Notes: generated by a model from the sequence alone, not told the origin. Positions 1 to 7,462 are shown, counted from the stretch's first letter. The stretch: DNA of 18,055 bases from Nitrospirota bacterium (GCA_029883145.1 JAOUJR010000005.1:1-18055), one strand, 5' to 3'. A program made the numbers and translations.

Positions 1-411
1 AGGGGTGAACTCTTCTTTATGCTTTTCATAGTAATCTTTGATATCCTGTTCTGAAAGAGTTGCCTTTGCTTCTATCTCCTTTTCAAGGAGTACGCTGACA
101 AGTGTAATCTTCTTGAAATCCTCGACCTTCTTAAGGTATCCGGAATCCTTATCAAAACCTTTCTTGATTGCCTCCTGATAGAGAATCTCTTTCTTGACGA
201 GTTCATCAAGAAATTTCTCTTTCCCGCTGCTGTTTTCAAACATTTTTTGTGCAAAATCAGGCAGGTTCTTGATCTCTCTTTCGAAATCAGCCTGTGTGAT
301 CTCAACATTACCTACCTTTGCAAGATAAGGCCCTTTCTGCTCCCCCTTTTTTGCACATGCAAAAAATAAAGAGATGGTGAGTATTAATATTAAAACTGCA
401 AACTTTTTCAT
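1..411 (-). CDS. SurA/PpiC-type peptidylprolyl isomerase lipoprotein, N-terminal part
   Basis: The reading frame starts at an ATG at 411-409 behind a strong AGGAGG ribosome site and runs off the left edge, leaving 137 residues. The N-terminus is a lipoprotein signal: MKK, a hydrophobic stretch, then the lipobox LFFAC with the lipidated Cys at about residue 19. The following helical, Lys/Glu-rich segment (about residues 28-137, with ITQADFEREIKNLP, FLDELVKKEILYQEA and LSEQDIKDYYEKH) matches the N-terminal chaperone-like domain of SurA/PrsA/PpiC proteins. The parvulin catalytic domain expected downstream lies outside the window, so isomerase activity is inferred. It is likely a membrane-anchored folding factor for exported proteins. 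It is divergent from hemL. The family is fairly certain; the exact subfamily is not. Confidence 0.82.
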   Translation of the reverse strand, partial: MKKFAVLILILTISLFFACAKKGEQKGPYLAKVGNVEITQADFEREIKNLPDFAQKMFENSSGKEKFLDELVKKEILYQEAIKKGFDKDSGYLKKVEDFKKITLVSVLLEKEIEAKATLSEQDIKDYYEKHKEEFTP

Positions 412-440
412 TAAAACCTCCTATGGTATCGAGTTAATCT

Positions 441-470
441 TTTATAACACAACAGACAATGTACTGTAAA
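441..470 (-). promoter_or_regulatory. Candidate sigma70-type promoter for the lipoprotein gene
   Basis: On the minus strand TTTACA (470-465) and TATAAA (446-441) are separated by 18 bases and sit about 30 bases upstream of the lipoprotein ATG. The match is reasonable but the region is AT-rich, so this is a moderate call. Confidence 0.4.
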
Positions 471-478
471 AGTTTTTT

Positions 479-507
479 TTGACACATAAGAAATTATGAT
501 ATATTAT
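479..507 (+). promoter_or_regulatory. Candidate sigma70-type promoter for hemL
   Basis: A perfect -35 box TTGACA (479-484) and a near-consensus -10 box TATTAT (502-507) are separated by exactly 17 bases. Transcription would start near 514, giving a leader of about 39 bases before the hemL ATG. It lies back to back with the promoter proposed for the divergent lipoprotein gene. Confidence 0.65.
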
Positions 508-552
508 TAAACCTATTAAATGAACAGATAGATTATTTAACCGTCCTGATAA

Positions 553-1836
553 ATGAACTTTAAAAAGTCACATAAACTGTTTAAGAAGGCATATGAGCTT
601 ATCCCTGGAGGGGTGAATAGCCCTGTCCGGGCTTTCGGAGCTGTCGGCGGTAACCCGCTCTTCATTGAGAGGGCTCAAGGCTCAAAGATATATGATGTTG
701 ATGGAAACTCATTTATAGATTATGTCCTCTCATGGGGACCCTTGATACTCGGTCATGCCCACCCAAAGATAGTGAATGCCCTTAAAAAGGCAATAGAGAA
801 GGGCACAAGTTACGGTGCACCAACATCTTTAGAGGTTGAACTCGCAGAGCTTGTCCTGAAAGCCTATCCATCAATGCACAAGGTGAGAATGGTAAACTCA
901 GGCACAGAGGCAACAATGAGCGCTCTCAGGGTTGCACGCGGATTCACAGGAAGAGATAAGATTATTAAGTTCGAGGGGTGCTACCACGGCCACGCAGATG
1001 GTCTGCTTGTAAAGGCAGGTTCAGGGGCAACAACCTTTGGAGTACCTGACAGTCTTGGTGTGCCAAAGTCGTATGCAAAAAATACAATAATCCTTCCATT
1101 TAATAATATACCTGCATTAAAAGATGTTATCGTTAATAAATGGAAATCAATTGCATGTGTTATTGTTGAGCCTGTAATCGGAAATATAGGCTGTGTCCTC
1201 CCAAAATTAGGATTTCTTGAGTCCTTAAGAAAGCTCACAAGGCAGTATGGTATTGTCCTCATCTTTGATGAGGTCATGACCGGTTTCAGGGTTTCTTTCG
1301 GAGGAGCACAGGCATATTATGGGATAAAGCCTGACATGACCTGCCTTGGCAAGGTGATAGGCGGAGGACTCCCTGTCGGAGCATATGGTGGCAGAGAGGA
1401 AATTATGTCCGTAGTTGCTCCCGTAGGTCCTGTCTATCAAGCAGGGACATTATCAGGTAACCCTCTCGCAATGACAGCAGGGATTGAGACACTAAAGATC
1501 CTTTCCAGAGAGGGCACCTATGAGAAGCTTGAAAACAGAATGGAACAGCTTGAAAAGGGGCTGAAGGATGTAGCGAAAAAGGCAGGGGTGAAGACAAGAT
1601 TCTACAGGGCAGGCACGATGTTCTGCAGTTATTTTACAGATGTGGATGTTATTGACTATAAGACGTCAAAGACATCTGATACTGCAAAGTTTGCAAGATT
1701 CTTTTCAAACATGCTCAAACGGGGAATATACATAGCTCCTTCTCAGTTTGAAGCAGGATTTATATCCTCAGCACATACCGAAAAAGATATTGAAAAGACA
1801 ATCAAGGTTGCGTACGAGTCTTTCAAAGAGTTATAA
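553..1836 (+). CDS. hemL: Glutamate-1-semialdehyde 2,1-aminomutase
   Basis: This PLP enzyme converts glutamate-1-semialdehyde to 5-aminolevulinate, the last step of the C5 route into heme, siroheme and other tetrapyrroles, in the cytoplasm. The 427-residue length is typical. Visible family marks are the N-terminal [11 protein letters not shown] segment, the [11 protein letters not shown] and [18 protein letters not shown] cofactor-phosphate region, GCYHGHAD, the DEVMTGFR aspartate motif, and the Schiff-base lysine Lys267 in [16 protein letters not shown] (family knowledge: Lys265 in E. coli). No obvious Shine-Dalgarno precedes the ATG at 553, but the N-terminal alignment supports this start. 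A good promoter lies upstream. The atpZ-like gene begins 38 bases downstream, so the two may be cotranscribed. Confidence 0.97.
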   Translation: MNFKKSHKLFKKAYELIPGGVNSPVRAFGAVGGNPLFIERAQGSKIYDVDGNSFIDYVLSWGPLILGHAHPKIVNALKKAIEKGTSYGAPTSLEVELAELVLKAYPSMHKVRMVNSGTEATMSALRVARGFTGRDKIIKFEGCYHGHADGLLVKAGSGATTFGVPDSLGVPKSYAKNTIILPFNNIPALKDVIVNKWKSIACVIVEPVIGNIGCVLPKLGFLESLRKLTRQYGIVLIFDEVMTGFRVSFGGAQAYYGIKPDMTCLGKVIGGGLPVGAYGGREEIMSVVAPVGPVYQAGTLSGNPLAMTAGIETLKILSREGTYEKLENRMEQLEKGLKDVAKKAGVKTRFYRAGTMFCSYFTDVDVIDYKTSKTSDTAKFARFFSNMLKRGIYIAPSQFEAGFISSAHTEKDIEKTIKVAYESFKEL

Positions 1837-1874
1837 AGCACAATTTTGTCTACAATCTGTGGTACATTAACTAT

Positions 1875-2123
1875 ATGCTCGGAAAGCAAAAATCATTATT
1901 CAAAATAGTCCTTGATGCAAGTATGGTTGGAATTCAGCTTGTCTTTGCAACTGTAATAGGGTTCGCAATAGGGTATCTTCTTGACACCAAGGTTTTCAAG
2001 ACCTTCCCCTGGCTTACAATTATTTTCTTTATACTTGGCCTCGTTGCAGGCTTTAGAGACCTTGTCAGGATGGCAATTAAATCAACGAAAACAGAAAATG
2101 AATCTGATAAAAAAGGTCAATAA
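1875..2123 (+). CDS. AtpZ/AtpI-family small membrane protein
   Basis: This 82-residue protein has two predicted membrane helices: roughly residues 17-36 (GMVGIQL-type start then VFATVIGFAIGYLLD) and 43-64 (TFPWLTIIFFILGLVAGF). A short basic N-terminus and a charged tail RDLVRMAIKSTKTENESDKK flank them. The pattern of GxxxGYxLD followed by a second helix ending in GFRDLVRM is that of the putative ATP-synthase accessory family AtpZ (ATPase gene 1), which is thought to act with AtpI in ion uptake or F-type ATP synthase assembly in the membrane. Its 3' end overlaps the next gene by 26 bases, which suggests translational coupling. No structural ATP synthase genes are present in the window. Confidence 0.8.
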   Translation: MLGKQKSLFKIVLDASMVGIQLVFATVIGFAIGYLLDTKVFKTFPWLTIIFFILGLVAGFRDLVRMAIKSTKTENESDKKGQ

Positions 2124-2454
2124 ACATACAGTTTTTGTTCTTATACCTCTCTCAATTCTTTCAGCTTTTATCGAGTGGAAGAAACTTCCCATAAGTATTC
2201 TCCTCGGTGGCCTCATCGGTCTTTTGAATCTCAAAGGTCTCGCAAAAGGAGTAGAGGGTCTCGTAGTAACATATCAGCAGGCGCCAAAAGGAAGGCTCAT
2301 CTTCGGCAGTGTGACGAGGCTTTTCATCCTCGCCTGTGTCCTTGGTATCCTCTTCTACTTTGAGTTAATAAATCCCATTGGCATCTTTATCGGCTTTACT
2401 GTTTTTTTCATCATCTTTGTAAAAGAGAGTCTAAAGGCAGCAAAGGAGTTATGA
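2098..2454 (+). CDS. ATP synthase subunit I-like membrane protein (AtpI family)
   Basis: The chosen start is the ATG at 2098, inside the end of the preceding gene, giving 118 residues beginning MNLIKKVNKHTVFVLIPL. The frame is open further upstream (to 1981), but that part overlaps the atpZ-like gene almost wholly and is unlikely to be translated. Four hydrophobic segments are visible: about residues 10-25, 30-48, 70-90 and 92-110. The layout (short basic N-terminus, four helices, charged loop TYQQAPKGRLIFGS between helices 2 and 3, basic C-terminus) fits the AtpI/ATP synthase I family, proposed to help assemble the c-ring. This assignment rests on topology and on the AtpZ neighbour, not on a diagnostic motif. 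Confidence 0.7.
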   Translation: MNLIKKVNKHTVFVLIPLSILSAFIEWKKLPISILLGGLIGLLNLKGLAKGVEGLVVTYQQAPKGRLIFGSVTRLFILACVLGILFYFELINPIGIFIGFTVFFIIFVKESLKAAKEL

Positions 2455-2465
2455 TTATGGCATAC

Positions 2466-2575
2466 AAGCAGGACATGGCATTTTCGCTCATTCTCGTTCC
2501 GACTTTCAGTCGGAACTCCGAGGTGAATTCTTTCTACTAAAGAATTCAAAACCGCTTAAATACCATGCCCTGCTT
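2466..2575 (-). ncRNA. Structured three-branch element, copy A (candidate RNA)
   Basis: Read on the minus strand this is a closed three-way fold. An outer helix of about 18 bp (2575-2558 with 2483-2466) contains two G-U pairs. It is followed by AAGCGGTTTT, then a perfect hairpin with 9-bp arms (2547-2525), the core ACCTCGGAG (2524-2516), a perfect 8-bp hairpin with a GAA loop (2515-2497), and the core CGAGAATGAGCGA (2496-2484). CTCG of the second core can pair with CGAG of the third, leaving a conserved GAG bulge. It begins 11 bases after the atpI-like gene and lies antisense to the flanking genes. The same architecture recurs at 4003-4130 and 8584-8685. Function is unknown. Alternatives are a palindromic mobile repeat or a bidirectional processing or terminator hairpin. 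Confidence 0.65.
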
Positions 2576-2635
2576 GCTTTTGTTTCTTTATCTCGATTGC
2601 ATTTTTTGGTTAACTCAACCCTGAAGGGAGACAGA

Positions 2636-3976
2636 ATGATAGAGCTCAATTTCTCGCATATGATGGAAGAAGTTATCGGGAGCAGAGGGCTTTCAGAACG
2701 CATAATAGAAGATTTAAGAGATAGGGCAAAAGAGGTTCATAAACAGATAGGAGACAGGCTGTTGCCTGAACTTGCATTTATAGACCTCATTTCTCAGGAT
2801 ACCTCTGAGATAAAGAGGATTGCGAGAGAGATAAGAAGAGGAGCAGAGAGTTTCCTGATTTTAGGTATTGGCGGCTCTGCACTCGGTCCAAGGGCAATCT
2901 TAGAAGCGCTGAGTCCTTTCCATAACCTTCAGAAAATTCCCAAGATATTTATTTATGACAATGTTGACCCAAGGACACTAAAGCAGATACTTGCTTTAAC
3001 AGATTTAAAAACAACCTCTGTAAATGTGATATCAAAATCAGGGAGCACTGCAGAGACAGCAGCAGCTTTTATGATCCTTTGGGACGAGATGAAAAAAGTT
3101 CCCTGCAGTGATATATCGAAGAGATTTATTGCGACAACAGATCCTGAAAAGGGGAATCTCAGAAAGATTGTGAATGAGGAGGGCTTGAAGTCTCTTGCTA
3201 TACCTCAGGGTGTTGGGGGGAGATATTCTGTATTGAGCCCTGTTGGGCTATTGCTCTCAGAGGTCATAGGCATTGATGCTGATGAACTCCTTATGGGTGC
3301 AAGGGATATTCAGAAAAAATGTTCTGACCAAGAGTTATGGAAGAATCCTGCTTATCTCTTCGGCACGCTCCTTTATCTCATGGACAGAGAAAAACACAGG
3401 ACAATTGATGTAATGATGGCATATGCAGACGGTCTGAAACCATTCACTGAGTGGTTCTGCCAGCTCTGGGCTGAAAGTCTTGGAAAACAAGGGAGGGGTC
3501 TTACCCCGTATCCCTCTATAGGCTCGACAGACCAGCACTCACAACTCCAGCTCTGGATTGATGGGACTCAGGATAAGGTACTCATATTTATCAGGGTTAA
3601 TGATTACAGCGTTGATATTCAACTACCCGATATATTTCAGAATATGGAAGGGCTAAGCTATCTTTCAGGACATACACTATCAGAGCTTATAAAGGCAGAA
3701 GAGGAAGCCACAGAGCTTGCCCTGGCAAAGGCAGGAAGGCCAAATATGACAATCACAGTGCCTCAAATAGATGCATATCACATGGGCCAGTTATTCCACT
3801 TCTTAGAACTTGCAACTGCCTTTACAGGATTACTTTACGAGATAAACCCCTTCAACCAGCCGGGTGTTGAAGAAGGCAAAAACCTCACCTATGGCATGAT
3901 GGGGAAAAAGGGGTTTGAGGAAAAAAGAAAAGAAGTGGAAGACCACAGGGAGAAAAAGGCTCGCTGGAGAATTTGA
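2636..3976 (+). CDS. pgi: Glucose-6-phosphate isomerase
   Basis: This cytoplasmic enzyme interconverts glucose-6-phosphate and fructose-6-phosphate in glycolysis and gluconeogenesis. The start is the ATG at 2636 behind GGGAGA; the frame is open to 2597, but that extension lacks family similarity. The 446-residue product is of the short bacterial type. Recognisable motifs are the sugar-phosphate binding GIGGSALGPRAIL, SKSGSTAETAAAF, the family signature QGVGGRYSVLSPVG, the catalytic Glu280 in WAESLGKQG, and SIGSTDQHSQLQLWIDG followed by NPFNQPGVEEGK near the C-terminus with the catalytic-lysine region. It is flanked on both sides by copies of the structured element, copy A upstream and copy B 26 bases after its stop. 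Confidence 0.97.
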   Translation: MIELNFSHMMEEVIGSRGLSERIIEDLRDRAKEVHKQIGDRLLPELAFIDLISQDTSEIKRIAREIRRGAESFLILGIGGSALGPRAILEALSPFHNLQKIPKIFIYDNVDPRTLKQILALTDLKTTSVNVISKSGSTAETAAAFMILWDEMKKVPCSDISKRFIATTDPEKGNLRKIVNEEGLKSLAIPQGVGGRYSVLSPVGLLLSEVIGIDADELLMGARDIQKKCSDQELWKNPAYLFGTLLYLMDREKHRTIDVMMAYADGLKPFTEWFCQLWAESLGKQGRGLTPYPSIGSTDQHSQLQLWIDGTQDKVLIFIRVNDYSVDIQLPDIFQNMEGLSYLSGHTLSELIKAEEEATELALAKAGRPNMTITVPQIDAYHMGQLFHFLELATAFTGLLYEINPFNQPGVEEGKNLTYGMMGKKGFEEKRKEVEDHREKKARWRI

Positions 3977-4002
3977 ATATTTTTATTTTACCCAAGACAA
4001 TT

Positions 4003-4130
4003 AAGGACAGGATATGGTATTTGAGCGGTTTCTTTTGCCGATAGTCCTTAAGTCTATCTTAATAATAAAGAGGCAAAAGCCTCGGAGGGCGATAGACCGA
4101 GAATGAGCGAAGATGCCATATCCTGTCCTT
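4003..4130 (+). ncRNA. Structured three-branch element, copy B (candidate RNA)
   Basis: The outer helix pairs 4003-4022 with 4111-4130 over about 20 bp, using G-U pairs where the sequence departs from Watson-Crick. Inside are the core GAGCGGTTT (4023-4031), a long second arm closed by CTTTTGCC (4032-4039) with GGCAAAAG (4072-4079), the core CCTCGGAG (4080-4087), a short third arm, and CGAGAATGAGCGA (4098-4110). GTCTATC at 4052-4058 in the second arm is exactly complementary to GATAGAC at 4091-4097 in the third, a possible pseudoknot. It lies between the convergent ends of pgi and the ACT-domain gene and is followed by a T-rich run, so it may also terminate transcription. Confidence 0.68.
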
Positions 4131-4400
4131 TTCTTTTGGATTTATGAATAATCCGGTTAGTTATTGCTGTATGGGCCATTGTGCGGGCAACGATCACCAC
4201 TGGCAAGAACAGGACACTGTATGCCTGATAGGGAAGGCAGAGGGAAGTGGCATACCCAGAGAACAAGGTCAGGCCTTTTGTCAAAATGGACGCCTCTGCT
4301 TACCCTCTCGACTACCCTCTTTTCAAGATGAAAACAGTATATTTCTTCTTCTAAGGATTTAATGCTCATTTCCCTCTTTACTGATTACCGTGTATATTTA
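4131..4400 (+). other. Intergenic stretch with no confident gene; possible decayed frame
   Basis: This lies between copy B and the end of the ACT-domain gene. Short open frames exist on both strands (for example 4144-4362 plus and 4157-4369 minus), but none shows a recognisable motif, and the overlap of several frames suggests chance. One plus-strand frame, 4148-4354, looks codon-like (WAIVRATITTGKNR, then VAYPENKVRPFVKMD) but is broken by two adjacent stops at 4226-4231. I see no tRNA, repeat array or clear terminator. Confidence 0.3.
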
Positions 4401-4799
4401 CTACTTATTAATTACCTTGATTGCCTTTTTATCGTCTGCTGTTTTAAATACACAGATTGATGTTTTACCAGTTCCTGCTGTGCCATATATATAGTGAATA
4501 TTAATGCCTGCTTCTGAAATCTTTTTTGCTACCTTCTGTAACTCCCCTGACTTATTTGGCATCTCGACAGTAATTACCTCTTCCTCTTTGACATTCACTC
4601 CGGATGAAGCGAGTGACTTCTTTGCCTTTGCATTGTTGTCAGTAATCATTATAAATACTGCTTTACCTTCCATTCCGTATGCACAGCTTGCGAGGATATT
4701 TACCTTTACTTTTGCGATTGCTGTGCTGATTTCTGAAAGCAACCCAACCTTATCAGGCATACTAAAACTCAATTCCTTTGATTTCTTTGCCTTTGCCAT
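4401..4799 (-). CDS. Tandem ACT-domain protein
   Basis: This 132-residue protein consists of two ACT domains: about residues 9-60 (ELSFSMPDKVGLLSEISTAI, then a second strand AVFIMITDN) and 75-130 (ITVEMPNKSGELQKVAKKIS, then GINIHYIYGT and SICVFKTADDKKAIKVI). The repeated pattern P-[DN]-K-x-G-x-L at the first strand-helix turn is the usual amino-acid-binding site. Stand-alone tandem ACT proteins are thought to sense amino acids or regulate partner enzymes; the ligand is unknown here. The start is placed at the second ATG (4799-4797) because AGGAGG lies 7 bases before it, while the upstream ATG at 4805 would be only 1 base from the same site. It is monocistronic or weakly linked to the zinc protein gene upstream. 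Confidence 0.85.
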   Translation of the reverse strand: MAKAKKSKELSFSMPDKVGLLSEISTAIAKVKVNILASCAYGMEGKAVFIMITDNNAKAKKSLASSGVNVKEEEVITVEMPNKSGELQKVAKKISEAGINIHYIYGTAGTGKTSICVFKTADDKKAIKVINK

Positions 4800-4916
4800 A
4801 GTCATACCTCCTTTTAAATAAGTTTTTATACTTTATTTTACATCATTCTGACCTTAAGTCTTCAAAAATTACTTATAGCGATATGGCCAACACTTTTTTT
4901 ATGTGAGAATTTATAT

Positions 4917-5183
4917 TTATTTCCCTTTATCCTTATCCTCATCAAAGGCTCTCAGGTATTCTTCAGGGATTTTTGGGAGCTGGCTCACTACCCATTTGTG
5001 AAGGCAATCAAAAGAACAGAAATCATAATCATCGATTAATCCCATTCCTTTCCATTGCCTGACTAAAAGCCAGCCTTTTAATATTTCGCAACGTGCATTC
5101 TCAGGTGCGGTCTCTTCATCAGAACATTCAGTGTATGCCACATGTTTTCCACAGAAACGGCAAATTGCGTAACTCTCCTGCAA
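4917..5183 (-). CDS. Small hypothetical protein with Cys-rich zinc-binding motifs
   Basis: I do not recognise this gene by name. The proposed start is a TTG at 5183-5181, placed 6 bases after AAGGAG, giving 88 residues. An in-frame ATG at 5249 would give 110 residues but has no ribosome site, and the extra segment is Asn/Lys-rich. The protein shows CRFCGKH near the N-terminus, two more Cys in ECSDEETAPENARC, and FCSFDCLHKWV, the last resembling the end of treble-clef or ribbon fingers where CxxxC precedes a helix. It probably binds zinc; six or more ligands suggest two sites or one extended site. The acidic, basic-mixed tail EDKDKGK is disordered. Role unknown. Confidence 0.68.
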   Translation of the reverse strand: MQESYAICRFCGKHVAYTECSDEETAPENARCEILKGWLLVRQWKGMGLIDDYDFCSFDCLHKWVVSQLPKIPEEYLRAFDEDKDKGK

Positions 5184-5388
5184 TTGTATCTCCTTTTTAC
5201 CTTTATTTTTAAGATTACCATACGTTGAGTTTTTTGAAAAGTCCAACATGCATTCTGCAAAAAACTGTCTGTTGAGGCGTAGAGAAAGAGCATGTTTAGT
5301 TTTATAAATGATATGGGCGCTTATGGTATCTTATAACCATGAATTACATGTTTCCTCTTTCGATTTATACATTCGCCAATGGTGTAAA

Positions 5389-6258
5389 ATGGTAAAGATA
5401 GGTACCTCGGGATTCTCCTTCCCTGACTGGAAAGGGACAGTGTACCCTAAGAGGTTACCTAATAAGGAGATGTTATCGTATTACACCTATACCCTTAGAT
5501 TCGATACAGTTGAGATAAATTTTACCTATTATGCTCTTCCAAGTCCAAAGAACTTTGAGATTATGAGTCGCAAGGTTCCAGAAGACTTTGAATTTGTGGT
5601 GAAGGGGTATAAGGGGATAACACATGACCCTTTTGACAAGAGGCTGGAGACGATACCAACAAAAGAGGATATCGAAAAGAGTTTTCACGCATTCTATGAT
5701 GCTCTTACCCCGATGAGGAATTCAAACAAATTAGGTGCCGTGCTCCTTCAGTTCCCTGTCTTCTTCTCCCATAACCAAAAGAATAGAGACTACATTTTGT
5801 TTTGTAAAGACCAGCTTAAAGATATTCGGGTAGTGATAGAATTCAGGAATAAAGACTGGGCAAATGATGAAACTTTTTGTTTTCTAAGAGAGAACAATCT
5901 GGGATACTGTGCAGTAGATGAGCCAAAACTGCCAAGACTTATGCCCTTCATAAATGAGGTCACTTCTTCTTTAGGATATATGAGGTTTCACGGAAGAAAT
6001 CCACACTGGTTCAATACACCTGCTTCTGAAAGATATAACTACCTCTACTCCGATGAAGAATTAAAAGAGTTCGTGCCAGAAGCTGAGAAAATGGACTCTA
6101 CTAAGGCACAGAAGGTATACACATTCTTTAACAATTGTCACGCGGGTTTTGCCTTAAGAAATGCCTTGGCCTTTAAGAGGATGGTGGGCTTAGGCGGAAA
6201 GGATTTAGAAGGTATATTGCCCAATGACCGAGTTTCGGATAGTTTCTTTAGGAAGTAG
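5389..6258 (+). CDS. DUF72 (YecE-like) family protein
   Basis: The product is 289 residues starting MVKIGTSGFSFPDWKGTVYP, the typical DUF72 opening. The frame is open to 5308, but the extra 27 residues have no family character. Conserved features are YYTYTLRFDTVEINFTYYALPS (strand 2 of the TIM-like barrel), FVVKGYKGITHD, LGAVLLQFPVFF, VVIEFRNKDWAND, GYMRFHGRN and the C-terminal VYTFFNNCHAGFALRNALAFK. The usual FNN-x2-x-G-x-A motif here reads FNNCHAGFA. DUF72 proteins fold as TIM barrels; no established reaction is known for this one. The last 35 bases overlap the metallo-hydrolase gene, which implies cotranscription and perhaps coupled translation. Confidence 0.88.
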   Translation: MVKIGTSGFSFPDWKGTVYPKRLPNKEMLSYYTYTLRFDTVEINFTYYALPSPKNFEIMSRKVPEDFEFVVKGYKGITHDPFDKRLETIPTKEDIEKSFHAFYDALTPMRNSNKLGAVLLQFPVFFSHNQKNRDYILFCKDQLKDIRVVIEFRNKDWANDETFCFLRENNLGYCAVDEPKLPRLMPFINEVTSSLGYMRFHGRNPHWFNTPASERYNYLYSDEELKEFVPEAEKMDSTKAQKVYTFFNNCHAGFALRNALAFKRMVGLGGKDLEGILPNDRVSDSFFRK

Positions 6259-7057
6259 TTCGGAAGGTAATTGCTTTTTGATAGTGACAAAAGAGGAAAG
6301 TTTTTTTATAGACCTGGGAATAGGTTTTCGCGATCTTATGCGAAAATTAAGATTTCTCAAGGTCTCTTCACTGCCATCCACAGTGTTACTTTCCCATGAG
6401 CACGGTGACCATACCACAGGCATCCGTAGCTTTAGCAAAAAATTTCCAATTACTATCTGTGCGAATGATTCAACATTTAAAAATCTAAATAATGCTGTTA
6501 AAAATCCCGGGGTAGAGTCAAAAATTTTTACTACTGGTGAAGTTTTTCAGATCGGGAAGGCGAAAATAAAATCGTTTCCTGTATACCATGACGCTGCTGA
6601 GCCTGTTGGTTTTACTGTTATGTATGAAAAACATAAAGTTGTATATCTCATGGATTCCGGGAGGGTAGAGCAAAATACTAAAAAAGAGATGGCTGATGCA
6701 GACTTAGTGATCATTGATTCGAACTATGATGATTTTTCTCTTCTTCAAGGAAAATATCCTGATACACTGAAGGAAAGAATTATGTGTTCTGGTCACCTCT
6801 CCAATGAGGTAGTAGGAAATCTAATCCTCAACCATCCAAATCCTCAGACTGAGTTCTGGTTAGGACATCTCAGCAAAGAACATAACAGTCCGGGACTGGC
6901 AAGCGTTACGGTCAATTATATTCTTAAATATGGAAATGGCCAGAAGAAAAAATTTAAGATACTTCCAAGAAAAGGGATAGGTCCTCTATGGCATCCTGCT
7001 GAAACAAGACAGCTTGAGTTTATGTATAAAAGTGGAACTTCATTGAGCCAGCCATGA
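6224..7057 (+). CDS. YycJ/WalJ-like metallo-beta-lactamase-fold hydrolase
   Basis: This 277-residue protein has the MBL fold motifs in order: N-terminal GSSSEGNCFLI, SHEHGDHTTGI (His58, His60, Asp62, His63), the third-ligand region VYHDAAEPVGF, YLMDSG (Asp ligand), and GHLSNEVVGNL (last His). These place it in the YycJ/WalJ group, related to nucleases or exonucleases (established for some members, inferred here). The usual ESNHD motif of that group reads DSNYDD, so the His is replaced by Tyr; the metal ligands remain intact. The C-terminus (about residues 250-277) extends beyond the core. Its start lies inside the DUF72 gene. Confidence 0.85.
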   Translation: MTEFRIVSLGSSSEGNCFLIVTKEESFFIDLGIGFRDLMRKLRFLKVSSLPSTVLLSHEHGDHTTGIRSFSKKFPITICANDSTFKNLNNAVKNPGVESKIFTTGEVFQIGKAKIKSFPVYHDAAEPVGFTVMYEKHKVVYLMDSGRVEQNTKKEMADADLVIIDSNYDDFSLLQGKYPDTLKERIMCSGHLSNEVVGNLILNHPNPQTEFWLGHLSKEHNSPGLASVTVNYILKYGNGQKKKFKILPRKGIGPLWHPAETRQLEFMYKSGTSLSQP

Positions 7058-7061
7058 CAAA

Positions 7062-7253
7062 TCATAATTTCTTCTCGTTCAATTTATTGATAATGCGTTT
7101 TATCAGAAATGCAACGCCGCCGAATGTTGCTAAAAGAAATCCATCTACGAATTTCTCGATAAATGTATCTTTTACTTTTCTTTTGCAGTCAGGATATATT
7201 GTTGCATCCTTTGGGATCATTGCTTCACAGTACTTGCATTTCTTCTCTGGTAT
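7062..7253 (-). pseudogene. Small zinc-ribbon membrane protein, start codon and one Cys apparently lost
   Basis: The minus frame encodes 63 residues: KKCKYCEAMIPKDATIYPDC, then a basic stretch, then one membrane helix (FLLATFGGVAFLIK) and a basic tail. The first part is the familiar CxxC-MIPKDA-x-CPxC zinc ribbon. Two positions look damaged. The codon expected to be the start, just after GGAGGAG, is ATA instead of ATG, with an in-frame stop only five codons upstream. The first Cys of the second CxxC pair is TAT (Tyr). Both differ from the expectation by one G-to-A change on the coding strand. The next ATG is residue 12, after the first Cys pair. It may still be expressed from AUA, but decay is the simpler reading. 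It converges on the metallo-hydrolase gene. Confidence 0.6.
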
Positions 7254-7346
7254 AGCTCCTCCTCACCCATATTATTCAATAAATCACATTGATTTTCTCA
7301 ATTTCTTTCATACAATCTTACAAGAAAAGCATGGTCGGGAGGTAAT

Positions 7347-7436
7347 ATGGAAATAATGAAAAGGAAAGAGAGTACAACGAAAAATAAAAAGAGGATTTTT
7401 ATCATCGATTCAAAGTCGTTAACTGAGAGAGATTAA
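7347..7436 (+). CDS. 29-residue ORF, possible receiver-domain remnant
   Basis: An ATG at 7347 lies 4 bases after GGGAGG and opens a 29-codon frame. The peptide is very basic at first, then reads KKRIFIIDSKSLTERD. This resembles the first strand and loop of response regulators (RIxIVDDHPLxRxG) with the acidic pair changed, and then stops. It could be the stub of a truncated regulator, a small real peptide, or chance. No continuation of a receiver domain is visible in any frame before aroB. Confidence 0.25.
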   Translation: MEIMKRKESTTKNKKRIFIIDSKSLTERD

Positions 7437-7462
7437 AGATATTCATTTTTGAAATCCGAACC

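Noticed and set aside
2466..2575. Copy A as a simple Rho-independent terminator of the atpI-like gene
   Set aside because: No T-run follows the helix on the plus strand, the helix contains A-C mismatches on that strand, and the internal cores are shared with two other copies.
4144..4369. Small genes on either strand after copy B
   Set aside because: Several frames overlap, none has a recognisable motif, and chance is the simplest reading.
7054..7356. Plus-strand 100-residue open frame after the metallo-hydrolase gene
   Set aside because: It is the reverse of the zinc-ribbon frame at 7062-7253, which has clear family motifs; the plus product is Phe/Asn-rich without recognisable features.
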